From assembly GCA_963576725.1 (NCBI GenBank), contig OY755252.1:47028140-47092139 (forward strand): 64,000 nucleotides of DNA, given 5' to 3'. Source of the stretch: Azorinus chamasolen. Lineage: Eukaryota > Mollusca > Bivalvia > Cardiida > Solecurtidae. The translations under genes and the position numbers were made by a program. The notes beneath the pieces are model-generated. The model was not told the origin of the DNA. It was given only the letters and a program-made list of their open reading frames with translations, and did no database searches. Positions 54,389-64,000 of this stretch are shown piece after piece; position 1 is the stretch's first letter; every line of letters begins with the position of its first letter.

Positions 54389-54601
54389 TCTAACACCGTC
54401 CCTGTTTGATGTAATTAATAAAGGCATCATGAACATTTATTAATTGAATTTATATAATAACATACGCACATATGATGTTTTGGTATTTGAAGAAACTGTA
54501 GTCAGTTCTATTATACTTTCCTAAGCAAACCGAGCAGATATGGATGTACTCTATTTGCAAAGGCAGGGACAAGCGTTTTTTGTATTAGAGAGAGCGTTAA
54601 T
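54389..54601 (+). mobile_element. Subfamily A MITE, hairpin deleted
   Basis: CACCGTCCCTGTTTGATG, GGCATCATGAACATTTATTA, AAGCAAACCGAGCAGA, then TATTTGCAAAGGCAG and GAGAGCGTTAA. Confidence 0.65.
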
Positions 54602-55364
54602 AATCCATTGGCCTATCGATGCAGTACAGTGAAAAAATATTAATAATGACTACAATAACCAGGTACTAACATTATTTATTAAAATAAATTTGCTGCATCT
54701 CTGAGACTAATCAGGTGTATTTTGATGTTATTGATTCGAAAAACGGAGTTATATTATCCATGTTTTACATAACAAAAAGTATAAAAACAACAACATATTT
54801 CAAAGAAAATACTACTTTACAGTAATGAGTTTGTGTTGGAATATATCGGCCAAATGACACATCTATAAGCGAGAAATATTTACTTAAAGAAAATATAAGC
54901 TCAAAAATGCATAACCTATAACACAATCGCATAAGTAGAAACTATACATGTATTTCTTTTTCATAATTGTGGAAGTTATTATAGTAATTATACACTTTAT
55001 CAAATGTATACTATTATCATAAATATAAAACTGTAATATACTTGCGATATTATATTTTCTGAAGCACAAAACTACTAAAGGAGTCCGTTGATCTATCAAA
55101 AAGAAGAACATACGAACGATATATTAATATAAAACACACATTCGTGTTCGCTATATTATGTGTCGGTTGTATGTTTTCTCTAATATAAGAAATCGTGTAA
55201 TAAGTAACCTGTTTCCTTGAGATAATACGCGTATAGATCAGAATATTGCCATGGAAAACACCCATAGATAAAACGTGATGTATATACATTTATTTAGCAG
55301 TAACAGTTGGTGAGACATATCGCAATAAATAGCAATATTGTTTAAAATAGAGCAACCGATAAAG
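54602..55364. other. No gene seen
   Basis: AT-rich; frames up to 79 codons on the minus strand have no motif. Confidence 0.5.
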
Positions 55365-55545
55365 GTGCGTACCCAAACACTAAAATCGCCATTTCTCCAC
55401 CAAACCATATGTTGTTACCACTCTTTAGAATCATCTCTTCGGGACGATTCTAAACAGTAGTCACAGCATAGGATTTGATGGAGAAATAAAGGATTTATTC
55501 TCGAAAATGTTTTAATTTACGCATCTTATCTTGACCTTTGTTAAA
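55365..55545. repeat. Family G hairpin element, opposite orientation
   Basis: TTTCTCCACCAAACCATATG, ACCACTCTTTAGAATCATC / GGACGATTCTAAACAGTAGT, then AAAATGTTTTAATTTACGCA, the reverse complement of the outer part of 54049-54205. Confidence 0.8.
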
Positions 55546-56440
55546 CGATAAAAGCGCGAGATATTTCGCAACAAATGATGTTTTTGTTTTTGTTTGTATG
55601 AAGATACTTACATTTTCCATCTATAACACTTCATCAAAATAACCAAGTACGTCTTCCACTAAAGAACATTACAAAATCAAACATGTTCACTGATTACGTT
55701 CCAATTTTTTTCCTGTATGTTTCCCATTAATTTACCACTGATGTTCTGAAACAACTAAACGTTTACTTGAATAGTAGTAACATTTTAATGACCGGCCCAA
55801 TCCTCTCATGCAATTAGTATCTATTGTGACTTTTATCGATAAATCTTAAAGCCACAGCAGCAGAGGTTTTCCCTTGACGCCCATGGGCGACCACAGCGAA
55901 TTAGAAACCCTTCTAGCACCATTGATCCTGGAACGATTGCAACACCGAATCTGCCAGTGTTGTGACAATCCGGTATTGAGCCGTGCAAATATCAATAAAT
56001 TCCACACCGCGATTTGTTAAGTTTGTTCCAGGTCCGTGATAACCCGATAATTCTTGTAGATATTAGTAAGGTTAATATCTAAACCCTTTCCTTCGTGTAG
56101 ACGACTTTTGGTACCTTTACAAGCACAGTAGCTCATGTAGGAGCCGTCTGATCATGATCTGTTTTGTTTTCTTAAGGGATAATTTGTATATTCTGAAGTT
56201 TCCTGACGTTAATTGTAATTGTAAAACCCCAGTCCATGAATATTCCTGTATCAACAAATTCCTAATTATTCATTGTTGAGAAAGTTAATCTGAATGCTTG
56301 GTTTTATTTATACTTTATTTTAAGCTCTGAATACCCAACATATGGCGTTCTGTGTTATATCTCAAAGCAATATGATACAAATACAACTAATCTAGGAAGT
56401 GTATGGTTTGCTCAGAGGATTTGCCGGTACATTTCGACGG
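55546..56440. other. No supported gene; GC-richer block at 55850-56050
   Basis: 55850-56050 is richer in G+C than its surroundings. On the minus strand it gives about 45 codons ending in a stop. I recognise no domain and see no good splice sites. An A-like remnant (GGAGCCGTCTGATCATG) lies at 56140. Confidence 0.4.
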
Positions 56441-56614
56441 ATACACTAATTGACTACCACATTACTGTACACAAATACTTATTTATTAAGCAGTCACGTG
56501 TTTTTGACCATTAACAAAACTATTTATTTATTAAGCATGCATATGGTTTTTTTTTAAAAAATTAAACCAATATTTATTCATTAAGGAGTCAAGTGCTTTA
56601 TACATGTTAACAAT

Positions 56615-56826
56615 TTAACCCATTACCTCATAGGCTATTTTTAGACTATGCCTCATTGAATTAATATACCAAAAAGGAGCATTAACTAGAGAAAAGGAAA
56701 ATTTAAGAATTTTGTAGTTTGAAACCATTGTGATAAAAAGAGCATTTGCTCCTATAGGAGCAAATGCTGTTTTTATCACAATGGTTTCACAAAGTCGTCA
56801 AAATTCAATATAAGGGAATGGGTTAA
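56615..56826 (+). mobile_element. TTAA-flanked hairpin MITE, subfamily F, complete
   Basis: TTAACCCATTACCTCATAGG at the left, AAGGGAATGGGTTAA at the right. Palindrome GAAACCATTGTGATAAAAAG, AGCATTTGCTCC-TATA-GGAGCAAATGCT, TTTTATCACAATGGTTTC. Confidence 0.95.
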
Positions 56827-57197
56827 ACCAATACTTATCCATTAAGCATGCAAATGTTCTTTACATCTTAATGAATACTTATTCATTAAGGGGTTAAAGG
56901 TGTTTTAAACAAATTCTACACGAATACGCCCCATTTAAGCCCTCTCCTGTTTTAGGAAGTCACATCAATAACTTTCCCGTTAAGCAGTCACACGTTCTGT
57001 ACGATTTACATTAGTACTAGTTTAGTAAGCAGTCATGTGCGTTTGCCAATATACATACTTATTCATTAAGCAGTCACATGTTTTAACAATATAAACCCAT
57101 TTTATCCATTTAGAGATGACGTGTTTTAACATTTTACATCTTAATCTAATTATTCAGCAGTCGTATGTGTTCACCAATTTATACTAATACTTATTCA

Positions 57198-57407
57198 TTA
57201 ACCCTTTCGACGCCAAATTTCTAATTGTCGTCTGCAAACTAATTTTGTTAAATCATTCGGTATAATAAGGAAATGAGATAAATAAATGCAAATTTCAAAT
57301 GAATAAATCACATATATAGAAATAGAATTTGAGACAAAAAGCGAAGTCCCTGGGATTGCATTATATGTCGTGGTGCATTTATGCGACATCGGCGGTGAAA
57401 GGTTTAA
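57198..57407 (+). mobile_element. TTAA-flanked MITE, subfamily C variant without hairpin
   Basis: TTAACCCTTTCGACGCCAAA at the left, GGCGGTGAAAGGTTTAA at the right. The interior is AT-rich with no palindrome, unlike 7340-7523. Confidence 0.75.
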
Positions 57408-59025
57408 GCATACACACGTTTAACATTTAGACACGTATTTATTCACGAAGCAGGCAGATGTTCTTAACACGTTATACCGATTCTCAAGCATTAGGGAATT
57501 ACATGTTTCAAATAAAATGTACACCAATATTTACCCATTAATCAGTCACATGCGTTTAAAACAAACTTTACACCAGTGCTAATACACTAAGCAGTCACAC
57601 GTTTTTTAACAATTTACACCAATATGTTTTCAAGTTAGCAGTCACATGTTCTGAACAATGTACGCCTATACTTTTTATTAAGCAGTCACACGTTTAAACA
57701 GTTTAAACCAATATGTATTAATTAAGTCACGTGTTTTCACCAATTTACTCCAATACTGATTCATTAAGCAGTCGCACTTTTAACAATTTAAAAAATGATT
57801 TATTCATGAAGCAGGTAGATGTTCTACACAATTTATACTGATTCTCAATTATTGAAGAATTACATGTTTTAAACAATTTTTTTCCAATATTTGCCCATTA
57901 AGCAGTTCACCAGTACTAATCCACCAAGTAGTCACATGTTTTTATCAATTTACACCAATGTGTTTTCATAAGGCACCCAGACATTGGTAAAGCACACAAT
58001 AGTTATTCATTAAGCATTTTAACGTTTTTAATAATTTACAACAATACTTGTACACTAAGCAGTCGCATGTTTTTGACAAGTTACACCTTTACTAAGTCAT
58101 TAAGCAGTCACATGTTTTAATGTGTCTGTGTTTGTTTACCATTTTAACCAATATTTATTTATTAATCAGTCATAATTTCTTAACAATTTACAACAATACT
58201 CATTAATTGAGTGCAATTGAGTGATCGTCATAGTTTCTAATAGTGTTATCTTTAACATGTTGGGGGAAACTTAAGATGTCTAGCTTTCTTTTATAGACTA
58301 ACAGTGCTTTTTAGCTCACCTGAGCCAAAGGCTCAAGGTGAGCTATTGTGACCGCCTGTCGTCCGTCTGTCCGTCTGTCCGTCTGTCTGTCTGTCCGTCT
58401 GTCCGTCTGTCCGTCCGTCTGTCCGTTCACTTTTATTTTAAATGACTTCTTCTCCTAAACCACTGGGAGGATTTCAACCAAATTTCACAGAAATGTACCT
58501 TAGGGTGTCCTCTATCAGGTTTGTTCAAATCATGACCCCGGGCAAAATATGGCCCCGCCCCACTACTTTTACAGGTTGTTTTTTTAAATCTTTAAAAATC
58601 TTCTTCTCTGAAACCACAATTTCTAGAGCTTTGATATTTGGTATATAGCATCATCTAATGGTCCTTTACCAAGTTTGTTAAAATGATGACCCCCGGGCCA
58701 AAAATGGCCCTGCCCTGGGGCTTGTAGTTTTTACATAGACTTATATAGGGAAACCTTTAAAAATCTTTTTGTCTGAAACCACATAATCTAGAGCTAAGAT
58801 ATTCGGTATGAAGCATCACCTAATATACCACTACCAGGTGTGTTCAAATAATGACCCCTGGACCAAAAATGGTCTCACCCTGGGGTTTTATGCTACTTAA
58901 CATCAGAATCTGTAACAGTTAAAAGGTAATTTCCTCACAGTTATTTCCCTTGTCCCATCAACATAGCCATAAGGGACAAAGGGAGATAACTGCATTGGAG
59001 TTCTAGTATGCCAGAATAGTGATTC

Positions 59026-59205
59026 TATTTATAACTATTTATAATAAAATGTTGAAGCTGAATCAGTGTAGCTGTTTTAGAAGGCATAGAAACAGATCTA
59101 TCAAATTCCATTAGCAAACAGCAGACCCTGATCCTATAGGAGCCACCTTATCTGGGTCTACTCTGTTTGCAGATGCATGAAAACAAGTTTATATGAGGGA
59201 AATTA
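59026..59205 (+). mobile_element. Subfamily B MITE, left end lost
   Basis: B body remnants (AATAAAATGTTGAAGC, GTAGCTGTTTTAGAAGGC), ATTAGCAAACAGCAGACC, TGATCC-TATA-GGAGCCACC and GGGTCTACTCTGTTTGC. Confidence 0.75.
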
Positions 59206-59309
59206 ACTTCAGATCCTAAACTGCAGTTCAAAGGTTATAGCAATGGGCAGTAAAATCTCTCCAGGTCAATGCATGACTCTTTGCACGCTAGTGGTGAAGC
59301 TGTGATTAC

Positions 59310-59390
59310 CTATGCAAACAGTTTGGATCCAGATGAGAGGCCGCATACTGCGGCCTCTCATCAGGATCCAAACTGTTTGTCATCTTAACC
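59310..59390. repeat. Family D hairpin with covarying arms
   Basis: Perfect arms GAGAGGCCGCA / TGCGGCCTCTC (59335-59359), with GCAAACAGTTTGGATCCA and GGATCCAAACTGTTTG outside. Confidence 0.9.
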
Positions 59391-59510
59391 ATATTTTTGC
59401 AAAAAAATGAAAGTATGTTTATGTTAAGAATTGAAGCAGATGACAATAACTTTTTGTTGCAGACGAAACATTAAAGGCATTATGAAAGGGATGTTGACCT
59501 ATAAAAATAT

Positions 59511-60051
59511 GGCCTCTTTGCATGTACGCCGACAAGAAAGGTTTAGTACTCTATGAAGGCGACCTCTTAAATCCAGAAATGGAAGGAGAACGTCGGATAT
59601 CTGTACTATTTCATTTTTGTCGTACCCTTTATTACTTTTCTACAGTTACTCTGTTTGCAGCTCAATCATTGAGTACACTAGCGATAGGTGGATACAGTAT
59701 GTTCAATTAAATGTTTTTTTGTTATACATGCACTTTACCACTGTATTTGCTGTCGCGGTTGTTGTAGATTAGTCGGAGAGGGGATACGTTTATTTACACT
59801 GTTTGTCTTTTAGGATGGGGATGGAATAAGGGTGAGGTTGGGCGCCCATAAACCGGTTTAAACCCCCGGTGACTTTTGTCACTGACCGTTCCAAGGCGGT
59901 ACTTCCATCTTCCTCCTATTGTATGTTTGTTTTGTCTTTGTGCGTCTCTTGTTGTTTTTTCTACCTATGTACATTTGCTGTTTCCTTGTGTTGCTGTTCG
60001 GGCGAGTGTTTGTTCTGTATGTGGTGTTTCCTGCATGACTCATTTTTGTAC
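59511..60051 (+). mobile_element. Unclassified dispersed element, copy 2
   Basis: Same start (GGCCTCTTTGCATGTAC) and end (CTCATTTTTGTACTT) as 22404-22952, opposite strand, only a handful of differences. Nested in the bivalve dispersed element. Confidence 0.7.
59522..59710 (+). CDS. 62-residue reading frame conserved in two repeat copies
   Basis: Partner of 22753-22941: MYADKKGLVLYEGDLL...GYSMFN then TAA. Unknown function; possibly the C-terminus of a transposon protein. Confidence 0.3.
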   Translation: MYADKKGLVLYEGDLLNPEMEGERRISVLFHFCRTLYYFSTVTLFAAQSLSTLAIGGYSMFN

Positions 60052-60209
60052 TTCTATTAACCCCAGTGTGTAGTGTGAGTCAGTGATAGCTAGATGTTAT
60101 CATGGTGTCTTCCAATGTCTCTCAAATTAGATGTGGGAGATATAGGAAATCCTTAGCTTAAAGATTAACACCTATTCAGCCAATCAAGGAAAATGATCAT
60201 CATCTAGAC

Positions 60210-60535
60210 TTTTGATCTGGGTCCAAACCCAACTGATGTAAGTCATGGTAATGTTTAAGAAAACTGTGAAAACATGATTATGCAATGGCTCAACTGATAT
60301 AAGTCATGGTAATTCTTAAGAAAACATGATTATGCATTTGCCCCCCTAACAATGATAGGTGTTAAAATTACTACTGTGGATTAAGTCTGCTGCCCAAAAA
60401 AGCATCTTAAATATAACTTTTTTTTGTAAAATTTGATGACAACACATTAAAAAGTCCTAAAATGTCTGAATCTTGTATGATATTAATGAAATAACTGAGT
60501 AAATATAACTTAATTATGACAGTAGACATAACTCT
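60210..60535 (-). mobile_element. Partial inverted copy of the 8-bp-TSD transposon
   Basis: GGTCCAAACCCAACTGATGT, TAAGTCATGGTAAT (twice), CTGTGGATTAAGTCTGCTG and GAAATAACTGAGTAAATATA match the minus strand of 36700-36960. The CCCATTTCGTCTAC clusters are missing. Confidence 0.7.
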
Positions 60536-60629
60536 TCTCAATATCAATTGTTAAATATACTAATGACCCGTTTAATTGAATTATCATCAGATATTCACAC
60601 CTAGAGCTAGAATTATTTCTAAACACCTA

Positions 60630-61025
60630 TTAACCCTTTACCTGTTTGCTTTGACAAAAATTGATCTGGGACTACTCTTGTTTGCTAATGCTTAAAAAAT
60701 TGTTATTTCCATAAAGAGAAGTTTTAGCTTTGATAAAAACTGTAAAATCAAATCTATATCTTGTCAAATGTAAACAATGCAGACCCTGATCAGACAGCTT
60801 CTATAGCAGCCGTCTGATCTAGTCTACTCTTATTTTTAATGAGTCAAACACATTATTTCTCTGAAGAGAAGTTTTTGCTTTGACAAAAACTGTAGAATCA
60901 GATCTATATTGTGTCAAAAGAAACAGAGAAAACCCAGATCAGACAGCTTCTATAGGAGTCGTCTGATCTGGGTCTACTCTGTTTGCTAATGCATACAAAC
61001 AGCTTTATATGAGGGAAAGGGTTAA
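60630..61025 (+). mobile_element. TTAA-flanked subfamily A MITE with repeated interior
   Basis: TTAACCCTTTACCTG / ATGAGGGAAAGGGTTAA. The block AAGAGAAGTTTTNGCTTTGA with AAAACTGTARAATCA and the following hairpin is repeated: hairpins at 60780-60835 and 60925-60985 (CAGACAGCTTCTATA / GTCGTCTGATCTGGG), plus a half hairpin near 60660. Confidence 0.85.
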
Positions 61026-61439
61026 ACGATTTTTAAAGATATTTTGATTGGTCATTTCACACAAAAATTGGCATTATGTACTGCCTAGCACTTTATTTGC
61101 CTATATACCTGGGTCAAGGTATAATTGCATAGCTTTATTGAAGTCATTTGAATTTCTCAAAGACCAGTTTTAAGCATTTTGAGCTAAGGCAAAAATGGCA
61201 CAAGTTGTAAACAGTTTAGATCTTGGTCAACCAGTCACTTGGTATTAGATCTGAATGCAGTTCAAGTTTATTCAGCAGTGAAAGGGTGAAAGCAGTGCAC
61301 TAAGCTTATTTCATCTGCTAGAAATTTTGTCCACTGAAAAATGAACATGTCAATATATTACTGTAACTCAGGTGAGCGATATAGGGCCAATGGCCCTCTT
61401 GTTTAATATTACTATAATAAAAATACTAATGGAAAAGTC

Positions 61440-61705
61440 GGAGAGAAAAGGGAAACAGTTATTTGTAATGAATTATTTCTATAATGAAACTATTGTCTTT
61501 AAGGAAACTATTGTCTGTAATGAAAGTGTTGTCTATAATGAAACTAGTATCTGTAATAAGTGTCTGTACTGAATTTATTGTCTATAATGAAGCTTTTATC
61601 TGTAAGGAAATTATTGTTTGTAATGAAACTATTGTATGTAATGAAACTCTTGTCTATAAAGAAATTATTGTGTGTAATGAAACTATTTTCTGTACAGATG
61701 GTGTT
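61440..61705. repeat. Degenerate 21-bp repeat
   Basis: AATGAAACTATTGTCTGT units, about 12. The multiple-of-three period gives 66- and 82-codon frames; I reject them as genes. Confidence 0.85.
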
Positions 61706-61813
61706 GTCTGGAATTCTAAATACTTAACTTGAAATGTTGTATTTTCAATCATCCACTTAGACATGGTCATTCAGGCAGGAAACGTCCACCTTTCCATGCA
61801 TCCCCTATCTTTA

Positions 61814-61945
61814 AAAACCCTTTCAACGCTGTAAAGTACGCTTAAATTGAAACTCGAGTTTGAATGACAAATAGTACGGACCCTGAACAGGGGGTTCCTC
61901 TTGCAGTCATCCGATCCGGCTCTACAATGTTTGCAAACGACAAAG
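61814..61945. repeat. Worn hairpin MITE
   Basis: AACCCTTTCAACGCTGTAAA, GTACGGACCCTGAACAGG / ATCCGATCCGGCTCTAC, TGTTTGCAAAC. Confidence 0.5.
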
Positions 61946-62147
61946 CATGCATGTACCACATTCAAATGGATCAATACAAGATATGGGCAATGTACTTCTG
62001 GTGGTGAAGATGGATGGGAAATGATTAGCAATTTCTACAGGCAAAGTCTAAAGTGCTTAATTTAAAGCAACAACGGGAACATATCGATAATTTTCGTGTG
62101 TTTTGTTTTTGCTACAACAAGTCGAGTTTCAGCAGCATAAATACAGA

Positions 62148-62551
62148 CAGTGAAACGTGTCTTAAGCGACCGTCAGAAAAGAATAAATTCTGAAAGGGGT
62201 GATCCCCGAGAGCACAAATTGCAACACAAAAAGAGAAAATTGCAGACTCGGTTTTATTGAGTCTGTTCATGAACAGTAATTGAAAGTGCAACACTGCTCA
62301 CGCCCCCTAGCACCGGCTTAAGCGGTATTCAATTTTCAGAACAAGAAGTACTGAAATTCATGATCTCGAAGGATCAGAAGGCATAACAACACTGAGAATG
62401 AAGTATAATTATGGGCCTATAAGGCAGATGGTAAATATCAATGCAAAAAGCTCTTATAGGAGCTTTTTGCATTTCTTTTGCCTTGCATTAAGCAACTACC
62501 TGCTTTTTAAAACCCATGTGTTCAATTAATCGCTTAAGACAGGTTATTTTG
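62148..62551. mobile_element. Family E MITE with insert in left arm
   Basis: CAGTGAAACGTGTCTTAAGC / GCTTAAGACAGGTTATTTTG ends. The core GCAAAAAGCTCTTATAGGAG with CTTTTTGC is perfect. About 170 bp of extra DNA sits between the left end and the core. Confidence 0.7.
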
Positions 62552-63500
62552 TATTGACGGTATATTTTAACCATATGTTCCATTTCAACAACCATGGGTA
62601 AAGACTGCATCATGACAATATAGCCACCGATCCATTAATAAAATGTACAATAAGTGTCATTCATCACAGACACTGTAAATACGCTTTGCAACTCCCTGTA
62701 AATATATCTAGTTTTATTATGGCTTTCGGAGCCATATAGCAGTCGGTCTCTTTACGGCAACGAGTTCACTTGTCTAGTGATCATGCGCAAGACAAAATAG
62801 TTTTCTTCAAGTCTGCACTAGTTTGGTTGTAAAATGTTCATGTATTTGTTTACTCTTCATGTGTTTAATAATAATTCTCTGTGTAAGATAATTACTACTA
62901 ATCTACACAAAGATAAACTGTTTAAAAGTCTTGAATTTTAATAAACTCCAAGTACGTCGATGCTCCAGAGTGGGCCCTGTACTTTAATCGGAAGAAGAAG
63001 AAGAAGAAGACGCGAACGAATATTTTTACCGTAGTTTTCGCAACACCTTGGCGTTCTAAAGCAGAAGGAATATAGCCGAGGTTTCCGATTGCATTTTTAT
63101 ACACATTCGTAACTGATTAGCATATAGACCTACATCTTCAGCCAATCAAACTGCCTTTTGCGTCGTGAAAAAGTGAGAATAGGTAGCAATTTGTTGAAAT
63201 GTCTTTCCCAGATTACAACTCTACTTCAGACTGTAGTTCTGAAATTGAGTTTCATCAGGTTCCAAACAACTACCGTAATTGTACGTGTGTACATGTATGG
63301 ATCTACTTAGTAATTAAAAATAAAAACAGTCTACCTTCAATTTGTAAGCAGACTACAAAATAAACGAGTGCTGAACATGGAAAAATAAATGTTATGTGTA
63401 AGAATTAGTTGAACAAAAAATGTATGATTATAGGTAGCCTTTGTATAACTTTGATGTTGTGCTTCAGTTTTTGCATCAGCTTTGGACATGAAAGCATTAA
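62552..63500. other. No gene seen
   Basis: A short (AAG)n tract at 62993-63011. A minus-strand 60-codon frame crossing it is not supported. Confidence 0.5.
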
Positions 63501-63655
63501 TTGACCCTTTACTTCATGAATATTCATGTAAGAAATAATGACATCATGGATATAATAAAGATATTCTTTTGGCCATAGTAGAAACTAAAAACATGTCTAT
63601 ATATAAACAGCAGATCATGAGATGGCTCCTTTTGTTTCAGTCTGTCATATTTTTA
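63501..63655 (+). repeat. Subfamily A MITE, left half
   Basis: TTGACCCTTTACTTCATGAA, TTCATGTAAGAAATAATGAC, AAACAGCAGATCATGAG. It is truncated by the next repeat. Confidence 0.7.
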
Positions 63656-64000
63656 TGCCCCCAATCAATGGGGGGGACTGATTTTGTTGGTTTGTTATTA
63701 AAATCAAGGTCATATAACAGTTAAATGTCACATTACGGGTCAAATTTATATTGGTCACAATCAGGGGCATAGTGTTTCACAAACATGTGTTGTTATTAAT
63801 ACTTTTATGAATTCCAAGACGTTATTGTTATTAACGTGTACATCAATTTCTCCCCTTACACTTAACATCCATATCAAACCCGAAAGCCATTATGGCCATT
63901 CAGGCCTTTGATATTGTTTTATACTTAACTCGAGTGGTGGTAAAAATGTAACAAAGATTAATTCGTTACAGAAACCCGAACTATCCTCGGTAGAATTATA
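63656..64000 (+). repeat. Possible start of another dispersed element
   Basis: TGCCCCCAATCAATGGGGGGG begins a segment with small inverted repeats that resembles bivalve repeats opening with CCCCC...GGGGG hairpins. The window ends before the other side. Confidence 0.35.

Larger units (their letters stand above)
56450..58200. repeat. Long degenerate minisatellite (AAGCAGTCACATGTTTT)
   Basis: Units of about 45-50 bp of the type TATTCATTAAGCAGTCACATG plus TTTTAACAATTTACACCAA, strongly diverged, roughly 30 copies. It is interrupted by TTAA MITEs at 56615-56826 and 57198-57407. The unit contains ATTAAGCAGTCAC, which resembles a family E right stem (GCATTAAGCAGCCACC), so an origin from E is possible. 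Confidence 0.8.
58313..61403 (+). mobile_element. Bivalve dispersed element (AGCTCACCTGAG...GGCCCTCTTGTTT), filled with other repeats
   Basis: The left end AGCTCACCTGAGCC, then GGTGAGCTATTGTGACCG, a GTCCGTCTGTCC microsatellite (58355-58430), and 200-bp-scale repeats on the theme TCTGAAACCACA...GACCCC.GGGCCAAAAATGG. The right end is TCAGGTGAGCGATATAGGGCC and GGCCCTCTTGTTT. GCTCACCTGA and TCAGGTGAGC are terminal inverted repeats. I know these ends from many bivalve sequences; the transposon class is not settled for me. Inside are a B MITE, a D hairpin, an unclassified element, a partial 8-bp-TSD transposon and an A MITE. Confidence 0.8.

Noticed and set aside
55850..56050. Possible exon on the minus strand (about 45 codons)
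   Set aside because: The G+C is higher and the frame ends in a stop, but I recognise no domain and see no convincing splice acceptor or neighbouring exon.
61372..61732. Frames of 66 and 82 codons
   Set aside because: They result from a 21-bp repeat whose period is a multiple of three.

Overview
The window looks like nuclear DNA of an animal, most likely a bivalve mollusc. It is AT-rich and gene-poor, with eukaryotic repeats everywhere and one intronless receptor gene. It carries a dispersed element starting AGCTCACCTGAG and ending GGCCCTCTTGTTT (58313-61403) that I know from many bivalve genomes, and pieces of two bivalve-type LINE retrotransposons. The species cannot be named from sequence alone. 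I see no bacterial operon, CRISPR array, rRNA or intact tRNA gene.

The one convincing host gene is a 417-codon class A (rhodopsin-like) G protein-coupled receptor on the minus strand (39369-40622), with an in-frame stop just before its ATG and a possible 5'-UTR splice acceptor near 40704. Other protein-coding matter is transposon debris: an L1-like LINE ORF1 and endonuclease (20204-22320), a LINE ORF2 C-terminus with a CCHC knuckle (31500-32516), a mariner-type transposase N-terminus (43406-43690), and a short reading frame kept in two copies of an unclassified repeat (22404-22952, 59511-60051).

The rest is a dense nest of small non-autonomous elements. Two groups dominate. Group 1 is flanked by TTAA and starts CCCTTTCCCT, CCCTTTCGCT, CCCATTACCT or similar; most copies carry a central palindrome. 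I call its subfamilies A (ATTCATG body), B (AATACCTACTGAA body), C (TTTCGCTGCCAA ends) and F (CCATTACCTCAT ends). Group 2 (family E) is flanked by TA, starts CAGTAAAACC, ends GGTTTTACTG, and has a palindromic core built on GGTGGCAGCTTAATGCA. Smaller families are D (GGATCCAGATGAGAC hairpin) and G (CCAAACCCTATGTTGTGACC hairpin). Several insertions can be read exactly: a B copy at 31814 splits a LINE reading frame that becomes continuous once one TTAA is removed, and A, B and F copies sit inside E elements.

Layout: 1-538 minisatellite; 1213-3625 nested elements; 4681-6528 43-bp satellite; 7340-16600 scattered hairpin elements, a 2.7-kb inverted-repeat element (11395-14085) and a hairpin-derived minisatellite; 17277-18283 and 25411-26651 two inverted copies of an element with a ~145-bp palindrome and a tRNA-like module; 20204-22952 LINE and unclassified repeat; 26693-27590 64-bp satellite; 28933-34834 nested MITEs, foldbacks and LINE; 36394-37700 nested MITEs; 39369-40622 receptor; 40981-44583 row of TA-flanked elements ending in a mariner copy with a TTAA element inside; 45228-46907 50-bp satellite; 48471-58200 hairpin elements and degenerate satellites; 58313-61403 bivalve dispersed element filled with other repeats.

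The strongest candidate for something undescribed is the group of hairpin elements. Their palindrome arms differ between copies but change together, so the pairing is kept. A second is the palindrome-plus-tRNA-like element, whose two copies carry unlike tRNA-like modules at the same internal position.
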